Assembly: GCA_965261955.1 (NCBI GenBank)
Contig: CBDHEM010000013.1
Location: 248,001 to 312,000 of the forward strand
Reading direction: 5' to 3'
DNA: 64,000 nucleotides
DNA from: JABAAI01 sp965261955
GTDB lineage: Bacteria; Spirochaetota; Leptospiria; Leptospirales; Leptonemataceae
In this document: piece after piece, positions 15,766 through 24,170 of the stretch
Position numbering within the stretch: the first letter of the stretch is position 1
Layout of the letters: every line of letters begins with the position of its first letter
Program-made: the position numbers and the translations under genes
The notes under the pieces: generated by a model
The model's database searches: none
What the model was told of the DNA's origin: nothing
The model's input: the letters and a program-made list of their open reading frames with translations, nothing else

Positions 15766-17289
15766 ATGAAGTGGGCTAATAATATACGGGTGAGATTATT
15801 CCAGAGTGTCATGGGAATGAACTTCACGGTTCAAATTTATCTTTATTTAGGAATATTTTGGACGCTAGTCAGTTTGTTTTTTTTATTATTAGCGGAGTCT
15901 TTTCTTTTTTTACCCGCTTTTGTACCGGGAATTTTAGATTATGGCCATCTAAAACCGGTGAGTTCTCTAACTTTGCTTTTTGGTTCTTTTCTGAGTTTTG
16001 TCTTAGGTATTGCTTACTACATTTTAGATTGCGAAAAAAAGGTCGGTAAAGGATGTGCTGGTTTTGCTTTTGTTTGCATGAAACTCCATCATTTGGCTGT
16101 GTTGGCCGGTGTAGCCTTTGTTTTTATGGGGGCTAGTAAAGGGAGAGAATTTGGTGAGATGCCTTGGCTTCTGGACAATCTTATGATGCCAGCTTTTCTT
16201 GCTTTTCCAATTATATGTATAGTGACTTGTAAAGGAGGCTTTGGACAAGTTTCCTCATCATTGCTTCTCTTGCTTTTTGGAATGAGTAGTGGGGCAGTGA
16301 GTTATTTTTTAGGCAACTTTAATTTACCATCTGGTTTGCTCACTTCATCTCCTTTATTCACAGGTATAGAGGATGCGGTTGTACAGGAATTGTATAGAAA
16401 TGGTCTTTTGTATTTTGTTATACTAACGTCTTTATTTGCTTTACTGTTCTATTTTATTCCTCTTTACTACAAGGTTGACCTATATAGTCATTCTACGGCA
16501 TTATTTGTGTGTTTGGCCTTCCTTTTTCTTGTTCCTCTTAGTGTGGGCTCTAGTCTTTTCCATACAGCATATCCTTCTTTGTTGCAAAGCCTTGGTATTT
16601 TTTTGACGATTGCTGTGAATTTTGCTGTGTTAGCAGGTGGTTTTGTGGCTAAATATACGATTACGCGTTCTTCTAAATCTTATCGATCTGATGCCATAGG
16701 TGTACTTTTACGAAGCGGTTTATTTTTTCTACTTTTGATGGCCTTAGGACGAATGATGTTGGCACTACCGACGATACAAGCTTGGCTCAAATACACTAGT
16801 TTCACTCCTTTTGACCCCATCACTAATTTGCAAAGCTATGGTTTGCTGATCGCTTTCCCTTTAGCACTTGTGGTTTTGCAAAATTTGCGAGCGAAGACGT
16901 ATTCTATAGCCATTATGAATTGGTTGGCTTTTTTTTGGATAATGGGTGTGATTTTACTCTTCATTGGGAATTTTGTCGGGGGTATACTAGAAGCTGTTAC
17001 AAGTAGTGCTATAAATGTAGAGACGAAGGGGCTTGTACATAAAGAATGGGAGGCTATTTTCTTTAGTGGGAGTTTTTTGGACGAATGGAAAAAAAGTTTT
17101 TCTATTCCGAGTAGATATTTGATAGGTCTGCGGGGCTTGAGTTTTATTGCACATTTATTTTTTCTTTTAGGTATTTTGCTTTTCAGTTTTTCTAGAGTTT
17201 ATGCCTTTTTATGTCAGGGGAGAGTTTTTGAAAAAGTGGGCTATTCCATACCGGATATAGAGTATAAAGAAGAACGGGAGGATGCATAG
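15766..17289 (+). CDS. CcoN-like membrane protein lacking all haem and CuB ligands
   Basis: A 507-residue, about 12-helix protein that aligns end to end with CcoN, subunit I of cbb3 oxidase. Matches: YGHLKPVSSLTLLFGSF (CcoN FGRLRPLHTNAVIFAFGG), ASKGREFGEMPWLLD (TSSKEYAELEWPID), FYFIPLYYKVDLYS (YYFVPKQAERPVYS), FHTAYPSLLQSLG (LHYTALPDWAQSLG) and IPSRYLIGLRGL (HPGFVVRMIGG). The low-spin haem His is Ser66. The CuB histidines are Asn212, Ser262 and Ser263, and the cross-linked Tyr is Val256. No His at all lies between residues 267 and 424, where helix X should supply two haem ligands. The frame is intact. It cannot be a normal oxidase; a structural or anchoring role beside ActDEF is inferred. Confidence 0.82.
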   Translation: MKWANNIRVRLFQSVMGMNFTVQIYLYLGIFWTLVSLFFLLLAESFLFLPAFVPGILDYGHLKPVSSLTLLFGSFLSFVLGIAYYILDCEKKVGKGCAGFAFVCMKLHHLAVLAGVAFVFMGASKGREFGEMPWLLDNLMMPAFLAFPIICIVTCKGGFGQVSSSLLLLLFGMSSGAVSYFLGNFNLPSGLLTSSPLFTGIEDAVVQELYRNGLLYFVILTSLFALLFYFIPLYYKVDLYSHSTALFVCLAFLFLVPLSVGSSLFHTAYPSLLQSLGIFLTIAVNFAVLAGGFVAKYTITRSSKSYRSDAIGVLLRSGLFFLLLMALGRMMLALPTIQAWLKYTSFTPFDPITNLQSYGLLIAFPLALVVLQNLRAKTYSIAIMNWLAFFWIMGVILLFIGNFVGGILEAVTSSAINVETKGLVHKEWEAIFFSGSFLDEWKKSFSIPSRYLIGLRGLSFIAHLFFLLGILLFSFSRVYAFLCQGRVFEKVGYSIPDIEYKEEREDA

Positions 17290-17986
17290 CGTCTATATGA
17301 AAGAAAAGAATATTGCCGTTCAGCTTCTAAAAGAGGCCTTCCGAAAACCAATCTTTATTGTATGCTTTTCGATTGTGTCTCAGCTATTTATAGGCTTCTT
17401 TGTCGTGTTTCTTTCTTCTGCTGATATAAATGAACGAAAACATGGTGGGCAAGCTTCACTTTCTCCTCCAGATGCTATTGTTTTACTGGGACAATCTGTA
17501 TATTATCAAGAAGGGTGTCAGTACTGTCATACGCAAAGTTTCCGTCCTTTAGATTGGGAGCTCAAGCGTTTTAGTGATCCAGAGAAGCTGGGTTATTTTT
17601 TGAAACCAAGTGTTTTGGAAAACTATTATGAAGCCCCATCTCTTCGGGGGAGTAGGCGTATAGGTCCTGACCTGTCTCGTGTAGCGAGTCTTTATGATAC
17701 AGAAGATACCCTAAAAGCTCTACTAAAAGGGAATGCTACTCAAAAGTTGCGTAAGTTGTTTCATTCTTACCAACATCTTTTTGAGAAAGAAAATAAGATA
17801 GATATACGTGATTTTTCGTGGAAAATACGTATGATGTTGCAGTTGAATATTCCCTTTTCTGATGCTTATCAGCGTAGCGCGGCTTCTCTTCCTGATATGA
17901 GTCGTGGAGATATGCTTGTCGCCTATCTTTTGAGCAGAGGAAAAAAACAAATTCAGTTTCAGGGAAAATATTATCGTAAGGATTGA
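17282..17986 (+). CDS. CcoO-like monohaem cytochrome c
   Basis: Resembles CcoO (FixO), the membrane-anchored monohaem cytochrome c of cbb3 oxidase. One helix lies at about residues 24-46, then GQSVYYQEGCQYCHTQSFRP with CQYCH at 79-83, then RGSRRIGPDLSRVASLYD (CcoO: GSKRTGPDLARVGGRY) and a C-terminal DMLVAYLLSRGKK. Where CcoO has the ligand Met in NMPSYPWL, this protein has Phe160-His161 in LFHSYQHLF, so the normal Met ligand is missing and His161 may replace it. ATG 17282 overlaps the end of the ccoN-like gene by eight bases; ATG 17297 is an alternative start. With its neighbours it forms a CcoNOP-like set. Confidence 0.82.
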   Translation: MHSVYMKEKNIAVQLLKEAFRKPIFIVCFSIVSQLFIGFFVVFLSSADINERKHGGQASLSPPDAIVLLGQSVYYQEGCQYCHTQSFRPLDWELKRFSDPEKLGYFLKPSVLENYYEAPSLRGSRRIGPDLSRVASLYDTEDTLKALLKGNATQKLRKLFHSYQHLFEKENKIDIRDFSWKIRMMLQLNIPFSDAYQRSAASLPDMSRGDMLVAYLLSRGKKQIQFQGKYYRKD

Positions 17987-18003
17987 GGCGTAACGATCAG
18001 TAA

Positions 18004-18495
18004 ATGAAAACAAATCAAACACCTAGTTGGATTTTATTCCCATTTTATGGGAGTCTTGTTTTTGGTGTTCTGTACAGTGTGTTCATTCATGGTTTTTCAG
18101 ACTATAATGTTTCTCAGGATTACCATGCTATGGATGGTTCTTTGTATATCGAACCCAAATTGAGTTTAGTCCCTATTCGGAGTAGAGAAGGGGAAGAACG
18201 TGGTAGTCAAAACTTTGGACAGGTATGTTCAGCTTGCCATGGTATTTATGGGAGTTATAAACCCGGTCTTGTTGGTCCAAACTTAGCCGATAAGGTTTGG
18301 CTACATGATAATACCGAAAAATTAATGGCACGTCTTGTTATGAAAGGTGTGGGTATTTCAGAAGCTATTACGAAACAGCTTATGCCAGCACGCGGTGGAG
18401 CTAATCTTAGTGATCGGGAAGTGTGGGAAGTGATTTATTATCTTTCTTCAGAGAACTCTTCCATCATAAAAGACTCTGAACCAACTCAAAAATGA
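18004..18495 (+). CDS. CcoP-like cytochrome c with one haem domain
   Basis: One N-terminal helix (about residues 9-28), then a single class I cytochrome c domain: GQVCSACHGIYGSY (haem site 75-79), GPNLADKVWLHDN (the PNLTDxxWLYG motif of CcoP), and ligand Met127 in LMPARGGANLSDREVWEVIYY. Typical CcoP has two haem domains and about 300 residues; this protein has 163, so it matches only one. It begins 17 bases after the ccoO-like gene and ends the cluster. It could receive electrons from ActE or the other cytochromes and pass them to an oxidase encoded elsewhere; this is inference. Confidence 0.82.
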   Translation: MKTNQTPSWILFPFYGSLVFGVLYSVFIHGFSDYNVSQDYHAMDGSLYIEPKLSLVPIRSREGEERGSQNFGQVCSACHGIYGSYKPGLVGPNLADKVWLHDNTEKLMARLVMKGVGISEAITKQLMPARGGANLSDREVWEVIYYLSSENSSIIKDSEPTQK

Positions 18496-18544
18496 TGGAT
18501 CACCCCCTTTGATGGATCACCCCCTTTGATGGATCATCCCCTTT
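18494..18544. repeat. 17-bp tandem repeat, 3 copies
   Basis: tgatggatcaccccctt repeated three times, beginning at the stop of the CcoP-like gene. Confidence 0.85.
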
Positions 18545-18630
18545 TTCTTCTCAGTAAGCCACTTTTCAGTTTATGTGAATTCAAGCAGTTTCTAAAATAG
18601 GAAAAGGCTAAAACTAAAATTACGATAGCG

Positions 18631-19560
18631 TCATTTATGTTTTAGTTTCATCCCAAAACCAGCCAACCAGCCTACACCACGAACAAAATAAGATAAGGCT
18701 TTAACCATACCCGTACCCTTGTCATAAATCATACTAATGAGTCCTAAAATTATTAGGATAGTGCTTGCGTAAGATAAATAAAGAATGCCTTTCCATACAG
18801 CCTGTATACTTCCCTGCCATCCAAATAATTTGCGATATAACCGATTTCCTTGGGAGCTATATTTGAAATTACGTAATAATACCCACCGAATAGAAATTCT
18901 ATCACTAGTTGGTTTTTCCCATACTTCTGCTTCTTCTACCCATATAATTTGCATCCCTTTTTTTACAGCTTCCATGAAAAATAATTGATCTTCACCTGTA
19001 CCTATGAGAAAATTTGTATCGAAGCGGAGTCCCATATCTTTGACTAATACAATTGGAAATAAGACATTATGGGTTGCTGCCCAAGGACGGGATGTTCCAC
19101 TTGGAAAGCTTAAGGCTTGAAAAAACTCACTTTTTTTAGCCCAATCAGGAGTGATTTTAGGAAGTAGGCAATGTTGTGGGCCAGTGACAATCATCTCTTT
19201 CCCTTGCCTATAGTAGTCAAGAAGCTTGATAAGCCAATTTTGATGAGCTTGCCCATCATCGTCAAGATAAGCAATTGCATCTGCATGTATCAATAGAGCT
19301 TTTTCTATGATTTTATTTCTTGCGAATGGTATACCTTTTTGAGTTTCTGTGTGATATTCTATGGGGAAAGATTTTTTTTTTTGAGCCTTTTGGACTAGGC
19401 TTTGTGCACTCTTTTTAAAATCATTGTCCACTACAATAACTGTAATTTGAATGTTATCTGGTAGATTTAATTTATCTAGACTTTGTAAAGCTAATTGTAA
19501 AAGGGAAGGGCGTTTGTATGTACACAAGCCTATCGCTATATGGAGTGGCTTCTTTATCAT
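18631..19560 (-). CDS. glycosyltransferase, GT2 family (GT-A fold)
   Basis: An inverting sugar transferase acting at the cytoplasmic face of the membrane. The N-terminal GT-A domain has IAIGLCTYKRPSLLQLALQS, VIVVDNDF, GIPFARNKII, and the metal-binding LDDDGQA at about residue 97. Further on are TGEDQLFF (about 191) and a cluster of basic residues near 230. A hydrophobic C-terminal pair (about 255-300) suggests membrane attachment. Length and motifs are like rhamnosyl- and other cell-surface glycan transferases. The start at ATG 19560 gives a complete first strand. There is no glycan cluster around it, so the product is unknown. Confidence 0.85.
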   Translation of the reverse strand: MIKKPLHIAIGLCTYKRPSLLQLALQSLDKLNLPDNIQITVIVVDNDFKKSAQSLVQKAQKKKSFPIEYHTETQKGIPFARNKIIEKALLIHADAIAYLDDDGQAHQNWLIKLLDYYRQGKEMIVTGPQHCLLPKITPDWAKKSEFFQALSFPSGTSRPWAATHNVLFPIVLVKDMGLRFDTNFLIGTGEDQLFFMEAVKKGMQIIWVEEAEVWEKPTSDRISIRWVLLRNFKYSSQGNRLYRKLFGWQGSIQAVWKGILYLSYASTILIILGLISMIYDKGTGMVKALSYFVRGVGWLAGFGMKLKHK

Positions 19561-19629
19561 CTAAAAATAGATTTTTTGCTAAAGGGGGTTTCTCTTGCTT
19601 GGTTAAAAAAAATCACTGCAAAAAAAAAA

Positions 19630-20325
19630 TCACTGCGTAAGTAAAAATTCTTTTTGCTTACAAGAATAAACTCCATCTATACCCACTATATACTGGTCGA
19701 TTAGAAATATCCCTAAATCTCCCAGAAGATTTTCTATCTTATGCATACTAATCAAATCAGCGTTGCTTGCCATTCCACTCTCGTCAGGATGATTATGTGC
19801 AATGAGAGTTTGGAAAGCTCTATCATTGAGTAGGGTTTTCGCAATATCACGATAATAGATTTGTACTGCTTCTGCATTTCCCTTTGCCATCAAATGCTCT
19901 TGGATAAGACCTAAGCTTCGATTAAAGCTGAAAAGGTAAAAATTTTCTTTCCCAAGGCCTTCAAGTTTGATTTGTAGATGTCGAGCTAAATAGTCTAACT
20001 TGATTTCTTTTCCTATAGACCAATCACCACTATTTTGTCGGCGGGCTATTTCAATGGCCGCGATAATGGCACTAACACGAGCCTCACCAATTCCAGGTAT
20101 AGTAGCCATGGTTTCTGGATCTAAGTAAAATAGTCCCTTTGGCGTACGAGCTAATTTAGCAAGGGAACGGCTAAGACGATTAGAACGCTCTTTCCCTAAT
20201 CCACAAAATAAGAGTGCCTGAAGTAACTCTTCAAAGTTAGCTTCTTCAGGCCGTTTCCAAATTTTTTCTCGAATCTTTTCAGAAGTCAGAGAGAAATGGA
20301 ATGTGCATGGCGAACCCATCAGCAT
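19630..20325 (-). CDS. radC: RadC-family JAB1/MPN domain protein
   Basis: UPF0758/RadC family: an N-terminal helix-hairpin-helix region (ETMATIPGIGEARVSAIIAAIE, residues about 71-92) and a C-terminal JAMM metalloprotease-like domain. The zinc motif is HxHx7Sx2D: His177, His179, Ser187 and Asp190 in AHNHPDESGMASNAD. The usual PSGDPxPS is replaced by DESGMAS, but the spacing holds. The length of 231 is normal. Despite the name, its role in DNA repair is unproven. The start at ATG 20325 gives an N-terminus a few residues longer than common; ATG 20319 is an alternative. It stands alone. Confidence 0.88.
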   Translation of the reverse strand: MLMGSPCTFHFSLTSEKIREKIWKRPEEANFEELLQALLFCGLGKERSNRLSRSLAKLARTPKGLFYLDPETMATIPGIGEARVSAIIAAIEIARRQNSGDWSIGKEIKLDYLARHLQIKLEGLGKENFYLFSFNRSLGLIQEHLMAKGNAEAVQIYYRDIAKTLLNDRAFQTLIAHNHPDESGMASNADLISMHKIENLLGDLGIFLIDQYIVGIDGVYSCKQKEFLLTQ

Positions 20326-20673
20326 AATATATACACCCTATTATACATGTCAATATTATAGAAGTTAGCTTTCCATAAGGAGCTGGACTGTAATATACAA
20401 AGTAGAATTTTATTTTATGGCTTTAAGGGCATAAAATAAAAAACTAATCTCATATGAACAAAAAACAGGCTTTTTAATCCAAATAACAACCTGACCTGAG
20501 AGAAATCTTTACGTATATTATTGTAATACAAAATAATCAAAATAAACATTTATGGAAAAGCTACAAACGGGATATCTATCTACTACTGCCCATACCGCCC
20601 AGCCTTCATAGGTTTCAGTAAAAACGATATAAATGTAAAAGCTATGTAAAAAGGTAACACTGCATGTTCTTCT

Positions 20674-20800
20674 TTAAGCCACCTTGTCATTGTAAGATTC
20701 GTGAAAAGATTGCGTAGGCGTCAATCCTTTAAGTAAAGTATGTGGCTTTTCTTTGTTATAAAATTTCATAAATTCTTCCAGCACAAATTCTTTTCAGCAC
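20674..20800 (-). pseudogene. C-terminal fragment of IS3/IS481-type transposase
   Basis: The minus strand reads EEFMKFYNKEKPHTLLKGLT followed by PTQSFHESYNDKVA and a stop. This is the FYNxxRPHxxLxxxTP ending of the rve integrase core. The rest of the transposase is missing, and a short tandem repeat lies at the break. Confidence 0.75.
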
Positions 20801-20893
20801 AAATTCTTTCCAGCAGGTTGTTTTCAGCAGGCTGTTTTTTATAAAATCAAGTGGTTTTCCATTGAGCTCTTGACAGTGTACTCTTTTTGGGGA

Positions 20894-21153
20894 AGGTCAG
20901 TCCTTAGGTGGAGATAAGGGCTTTTATCTACGTAACGAAATCAGTTGGAGCCTACTTTCTCTTGAGGGTAAAGACGTAACAAATTATTAAAATCAAGAAA
21001 GGTCTTATGGAAAGAGCTTTTGTTATGTACGTGAAGACGCATTTGGTAATAACTACACGGACAGAAACTATTACTTTAGCATCACAGCACTACATTGAAA
21101 CCGCCGACCAAAAGAAACAGAAAGCACCTTAAAACAACATAGGCAACCATTTT
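20894..21153 (+). pseudogene. broken ORF fragment, family unknown
   Basis: One frame reads GGDKGFYLRNEISWSLLSLE, a TAA, then REDAFGNNYTDRNYYFSITA and a TGA, then NRRPKETESTLKQH. It looks protein-like and alternates polar and aromatic residues like an outer-membrane strand region. It is too short and damaged to name. Confidence 0.35.
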
Positions 21154-21307
21154 AGTCTCGGTGTTTGTTTATCCCTTGCAAAATAAGACTGTTGCAAAAA
21201 ACAAAAAAAGAAGAAATGCGCTACAAACAAGAAGAAATGCACTACCTTGAATCAGCATTTTACGGCATTTTATTTATAATTTTTTACATTTCGGAACAGC
21301 CGCAATA

Positions 21308-21382
<75 letters not shown>

Positions 21383-21385
21383 TTT

Positions 21386-21467
21386 TGCGAGCGGAGGGAC
21401 TTGAACCCCCACGCTTTACGGCACCAGATCCTAAATCTGGCGTGTCTACCAATTCCACCACGCTCGC
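21386..21467 (-). tRNA. tRNA-Leu (anticodon TAG)
   Basis: The minus strand reads GCGAGCGTGGTGGAATTGGT, anticodon arm CCAGATTTAGGATCTGG with TAG, a short variable arm, T-arm GGTTCAAGTCC, acceptor CGCTCGC and discriminator A. CCA is not encoded. It lies three bases upstream of tRNA-Gly and is probably co-transcribed with it. Confidence 0.96.
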
Positions 21468-21689
21468 ACTTCCGGGAACCGTAGACCCTAAACTAGGAAA
21501 CACATTATACTTTTTCAAATAAAATATAAACCTAGATATAACCCACAACAGGACAAAAACAAAGCTACCATGCCCTTGTCAATCACAAAGGTCATTTACA
21601 TTCCACTGAGACAGTACACCCCATAAAATTAAATTGTGCTTGTTACAAAGATACTAGACTTGAACCTTGGACAGGAGAGGTATTAGCTA

Positions 21690-22286
21690 ATGACCATTAC
21701 ACTACCAGATTTACCATATTCATTGGATGCTTTAGATCCTGTTATTTCAGGAAAGACCCTAGAGTTCCATCACGGAAAGCATCATAATGCTTATGTAACT
21801 AATCTGAATGGTTTAATTGCTGGTACAGATCTAGGAGACGTTGCTTTAGAAGATATTATACAGACAACGGCTAAGGATGTTGGCCGTTCTGGAGTATTTA
21901 ATAATGCCGCTCAAGTTTGGAATCATACCTTCTATTGGAATAGTATGAAGGCTAGCGGTGGAGGGAAGCCCAGCTCTAAAATAGGTGAAAAAATCAATTT
22001 AGCTTTTGGTAGTTATGAGGCATTTGTAGGTGAGTTTAAGAAGGCTGCAACCACTCAATTTGGTAGTGGATGGGCTTGGCTTGTAGAAGACGGTGATACT
22101 CTGTCGATTATGAAAACAACTAATGCTGATCTTCCCCTTGCACACGGTAAAAAAGCACTCTTAACAATTGATGTTTGGGAGCATGCTTACTACCTTGATT
22201 TTCAAAATAGACGCCCAGATTACGTTTCTGCCTATATAGATAAATTAGTGAACTGGGATTTTGCAGAACAAAATCTATCGAAATAG
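21690..22286 (+). CDS. sodB: superoxide dismutase, Fe type
   Basis: Converts superoxide to oxygen and hydrogen peroxide in the cytoplasm. The 198-residue protein carries all four metal ligands: His27 (LEFHHGKHHNAYV), His79 (WNHTFYW), Asp161 and His165 (DVWEHAYYLD). Gln75 in NNAAQVWNHTFYW lies in the N-terminal half, the pattern of iron enzymes; manganese enzymes usually place this Gln in the C-terminal half. A good ribosome site (aggagagg) precedes ATG 21690. It is monocistronic, about 220 bases after the tRNA pair. The presence of SOD fits an oxygen-using organism. Confidence 0.95.
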   Translation: MTITLPDLPYSLDALDPVISGKTLEFHHGKHHNAYVTNLNGLIAGTDLGDVALEDIIQTTAKDVGRSGVFNNAAQVWNHTFYWNSMKASGGGKPSSKIGEKINLAFGSYEAFVGEFKKAATTQFGSGWAWLVEDGDTLSIMKTTNADLPLAHGKKALLTIDVWEHAYYLDFQNRRPDYVSAYIDKLVNWDFAEQNLSK

Positions 22287-22406
22287 CATAACCATCTCAC
22301 TTGGTTTAGTTTTTGATTAGGTGTAGCTCCTGTTCCTTTCATTTTTTTATACAAGTTTTGCTTGAGTAGGCTGTTATAATCTGTTCTGGTACTGAACTAT
22401 TTTTGT

Positions 22407-22853
22407 ATGATTAGTCTTTCCCAACAACATTTGGCTGAGATTCAAGCCCATGGTCATGAGGCATATCCAGAAGAATGTTGTGGAGCTATGCTTGGGAAGT
22501 TAGAAGTAAAAAATAAAAAAATAACACAACAAATACTGCGTATTGAAAATAATTGGAACGGTGATGAAAAAACAAGTGATCATACGAATAGGCATCGGCG
22601 TTTTGCTGTTACAGCAGAAGATTATCAAGAACTAGAAAAAAAGGCAAAGGACTTGAATCTTGCCCTGCTTGGTTTTTACCACACCCATCCTGACCATCCT
22701 GCTGAGCCTAGCCAGACGGACTTGTCATATGCATGGCCGTTTTTTAGTTACATCATTCTTTCTGTGGAAAAAAGAAAGGCTACAGATATTTTTTCGTATG
22801 AACTGGATATAGATAAAAACAAACTTTCTAAAGAAGAAATCCAGATATACTGA
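22407..22853 (+). CDS. JAMM/MPN+ metallopeptidase (M67 family)
   Basis: A 148-residue zinc-dependent isopeptidase-like protein. The motif is complete: Glu22 or Glu23 in YPEECCGAMLG, then HxHx7Sx2D with His92, His94, Ser102 and Asp105 in HTHPDHPAEPSQTD. Bacterial relatives trim the C-terminus of small ubiquitin-like sulfur carriers (CysO/ThiS/MoaD type) in cysteine or cofactor synthesis. No such partner gene is nearby, so the substrate is not known. The gene is followed after six bases by ruvC, and the two are probably co-transcribed. Confidence 0.87.
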   Translation: MISLSQQHLAEIQAHGHEAYPEECCGAMLGKLEVKNKKITQQILRIENNWNGDEKTSDHTNRHRRFAVTAEDYQELEKKAKDLNLALLGFYHTHPDHPAEPSQTDLSYAWPFFSYIILSVEKRKATDIFSYELDIDKNKLSKEEIQIY

Positions 22854-22859
22854 TTTTTT

Positions 22860-23369
22860 ATGCAAATACTTGCTTTTGACCCTGGTTATGGTAGGCTAGG
22901 TTGGGGGGCTGTTTCATTTCCTAACTCTCTTCAGTCTGTTGTTTTACTTGGTTGTGGAACCGTAGAAACGCATTCCAAACAGGACATGAGTCTAAGAATG
23001 CAGACTCTTTATGGTGAATTGTGTTCTCTCATAGAAAAATACCAACCTGATTGTATAGCTATGGAGAGATTATATTTTAGTCGAAATCAGAAAACAGCCG
23101 TCGGAGTTTATCAAGCACAGGGCTTAATCCTTGCGGCGGCAGGCAAAGCAAAACATTGTGTGAAAGAACTAGCACCTAAAGTTATCAAAAAAGCAATTAC
23201 GGGTTCCGGTGCTTCTACAAAAGAACAATTGATGCAAATCACTTGTCGCATTCTTCAGCAAGATGAAGTTATTTATCCTGATGATGCTGCCGATGCTGTT
23301 GCCTGTGCAATTGCTTCCTACTTCTATTTCTACTCTGCAAATAAAATTTGTGAAGAAACTAAAAAATAG
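22860..23369 (+). CDS. ruvC: Holliday junction resolvase RuvC
   Basis: Endonuclease that cuts Holliday junctions in recombinational repair together with RuvAB. The RNase H-like active site is present: Asp7 (LAFDPGYGRLGWG), Glu69 (IAMERLYFSRN) and the Asp pair in PDDAADAVACA (about 141-145). The length of 169 is typical. The start at ATG 22860 is six bases after the JAMM gene stop. ruvA and ruvB are not in the window, which is common in genomes where ruvC is separate. Confidence 0.95.
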   Translation: MQILAFDPGYGRLGWGAVSFPNSLQSVVLLGCGTVETHSKQDMSLRMQTLYGELCSLIEKYQPDCIAMERLYFSRNQKTAVGVYQAQGLILAAAGKAKHCVKELAPKVIKKAITGSGASTKEQLMQITCRILQQDEVIYPDDAADAVACAIASYFYFYSANKICEETKK

Positions 23370-23418
23370 AAAAAGGGAAAACATGTAACCTTGATTAGCA
23401 AAATCAAATGGTAAACTT

Positions 23419-24147
23419 ATGTCCAAGAAAAGAGAAACAGAAGAAAGTAAAGACATTCTAATCATAAAAAAAGAAGAGACAGGGAAAGATCTTTTTCACT
23501 TAACGTGTGAAGTACCTGAGGAGATCCGATCTTCCTATTGTCGAGCTGGACAATATATCCGACTTTATGAAAAAGATAAGGCAATCGAGAATAGTGCCTA
23601 TTTTGCATTAGCAGGGAAAGTAAATGATCATCACTGGGAGTTTTTAATCAAAAAAAAAGGTTCTCTCAGTGAGAGGTTATGTTCTTTGGAGGAGGGAACG
23701 ATTCTGCGTTCTACGATGGCTTTAGGACAAGGTTTTTTACTGGAAGAAAAATTGAATAAAATCACATATAAGCCTTCTTTATATATGTTTGCTATGGGAA
23801 GTGGGTTGTCCACTTTACGTCCTTTACTTCTTGAATTTCTTTTTGATCCAACACAGCTATTTTCTGGATTACATTTGTGGCAGGGGTCTGCAAGTGAGAT
23901 ATACTTACCTTTTCGTAAAGAGTATAAAGTGTGGAAAAAAGAGGGTATAATTATTCAGCTTTGTCTAGATGTTTCTTCCAGATCTAAAAAAAATAAGGGG
24001 AATATTCTAGAAATCCTAAAAAAGAAAAAACCAGACTTGAGGCGAGCCATTGTTTGTTGGGGAGGTTCAAGTGAATTTGGAGAGTATCTAGGAAATGTGT
24101 GCAGTGAGTTAGGTTTAGATAGGAATATGTTTTTGAGTAACTTATAG
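23419..24147 (+). CDS. ferredoxin-NADP reductase-like flavoprotein
   Basis: A 242-residue protein of the FNR-like oxidoreductase superfamily. The N-terminal barrel has the flavin-binding region CRAGQYIRLYEKD and IKKKGSLSERLCSLEEGTIL. The nucleotide-binding half has MFAMGSGLSTLRPLLLEFL at about residue 125, which is the GxGxxxxxP-like loop, and ends in IVCWGGSSEFGEYLGNVC. No iron-sulfur cysteine motif is seen, so it lacks a fused ferredoxin. The substrate is unknown. It lies 49 bases after ruvC. A hairpin and a MITE follow it. Confidence 0.75.
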   Translation: MSKKRETEESKDILIIKKEETGKDLFHLTCEVPEEIRSSYCRAGQYIRLYEKDKAIENSAYFALAGKVNDHHWEFLIKKKGSLSERLCSLEEGTILRSTMALGQGFLLEEKLNKITYKPSLYMFAMGSGLSTLRPLLLEFLFDPTQLFSGLHLWQGSASEIYLPFRKEYKVWKKEGIIIQLCLDVSSRSKKNKGNILEILKKKKPDLRRAIVCWGGSSEFGEYLGNVCSELGLDRNMFLSNL

Positions 24148-24170
24148 AAAATGTATAGGGTCCCTTTTAT

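Larger units (their letters stand above)
20326..21307. other. gene-poor region with transposase and ORF relics
   Basis: No intact gene. It holds an IS3/IS481-like transposase C-terminal fragment (20674-20800, minus), small tandem repeats (cagcacaaattctttt type, 20779-20840), and a broken plus-strand reading frame at 20894-21153. A partial MITE end (gactgttgcaaaa) is at about 21188. Confidence 0.65.

Noticed and set aside
15766..17289. CcoN-like gene as a simple pseudogene
   Set aside because: The frame is full length with no stop, the overall alignment is kept and neighbours overlap it; decay would not remove only ligand residues.
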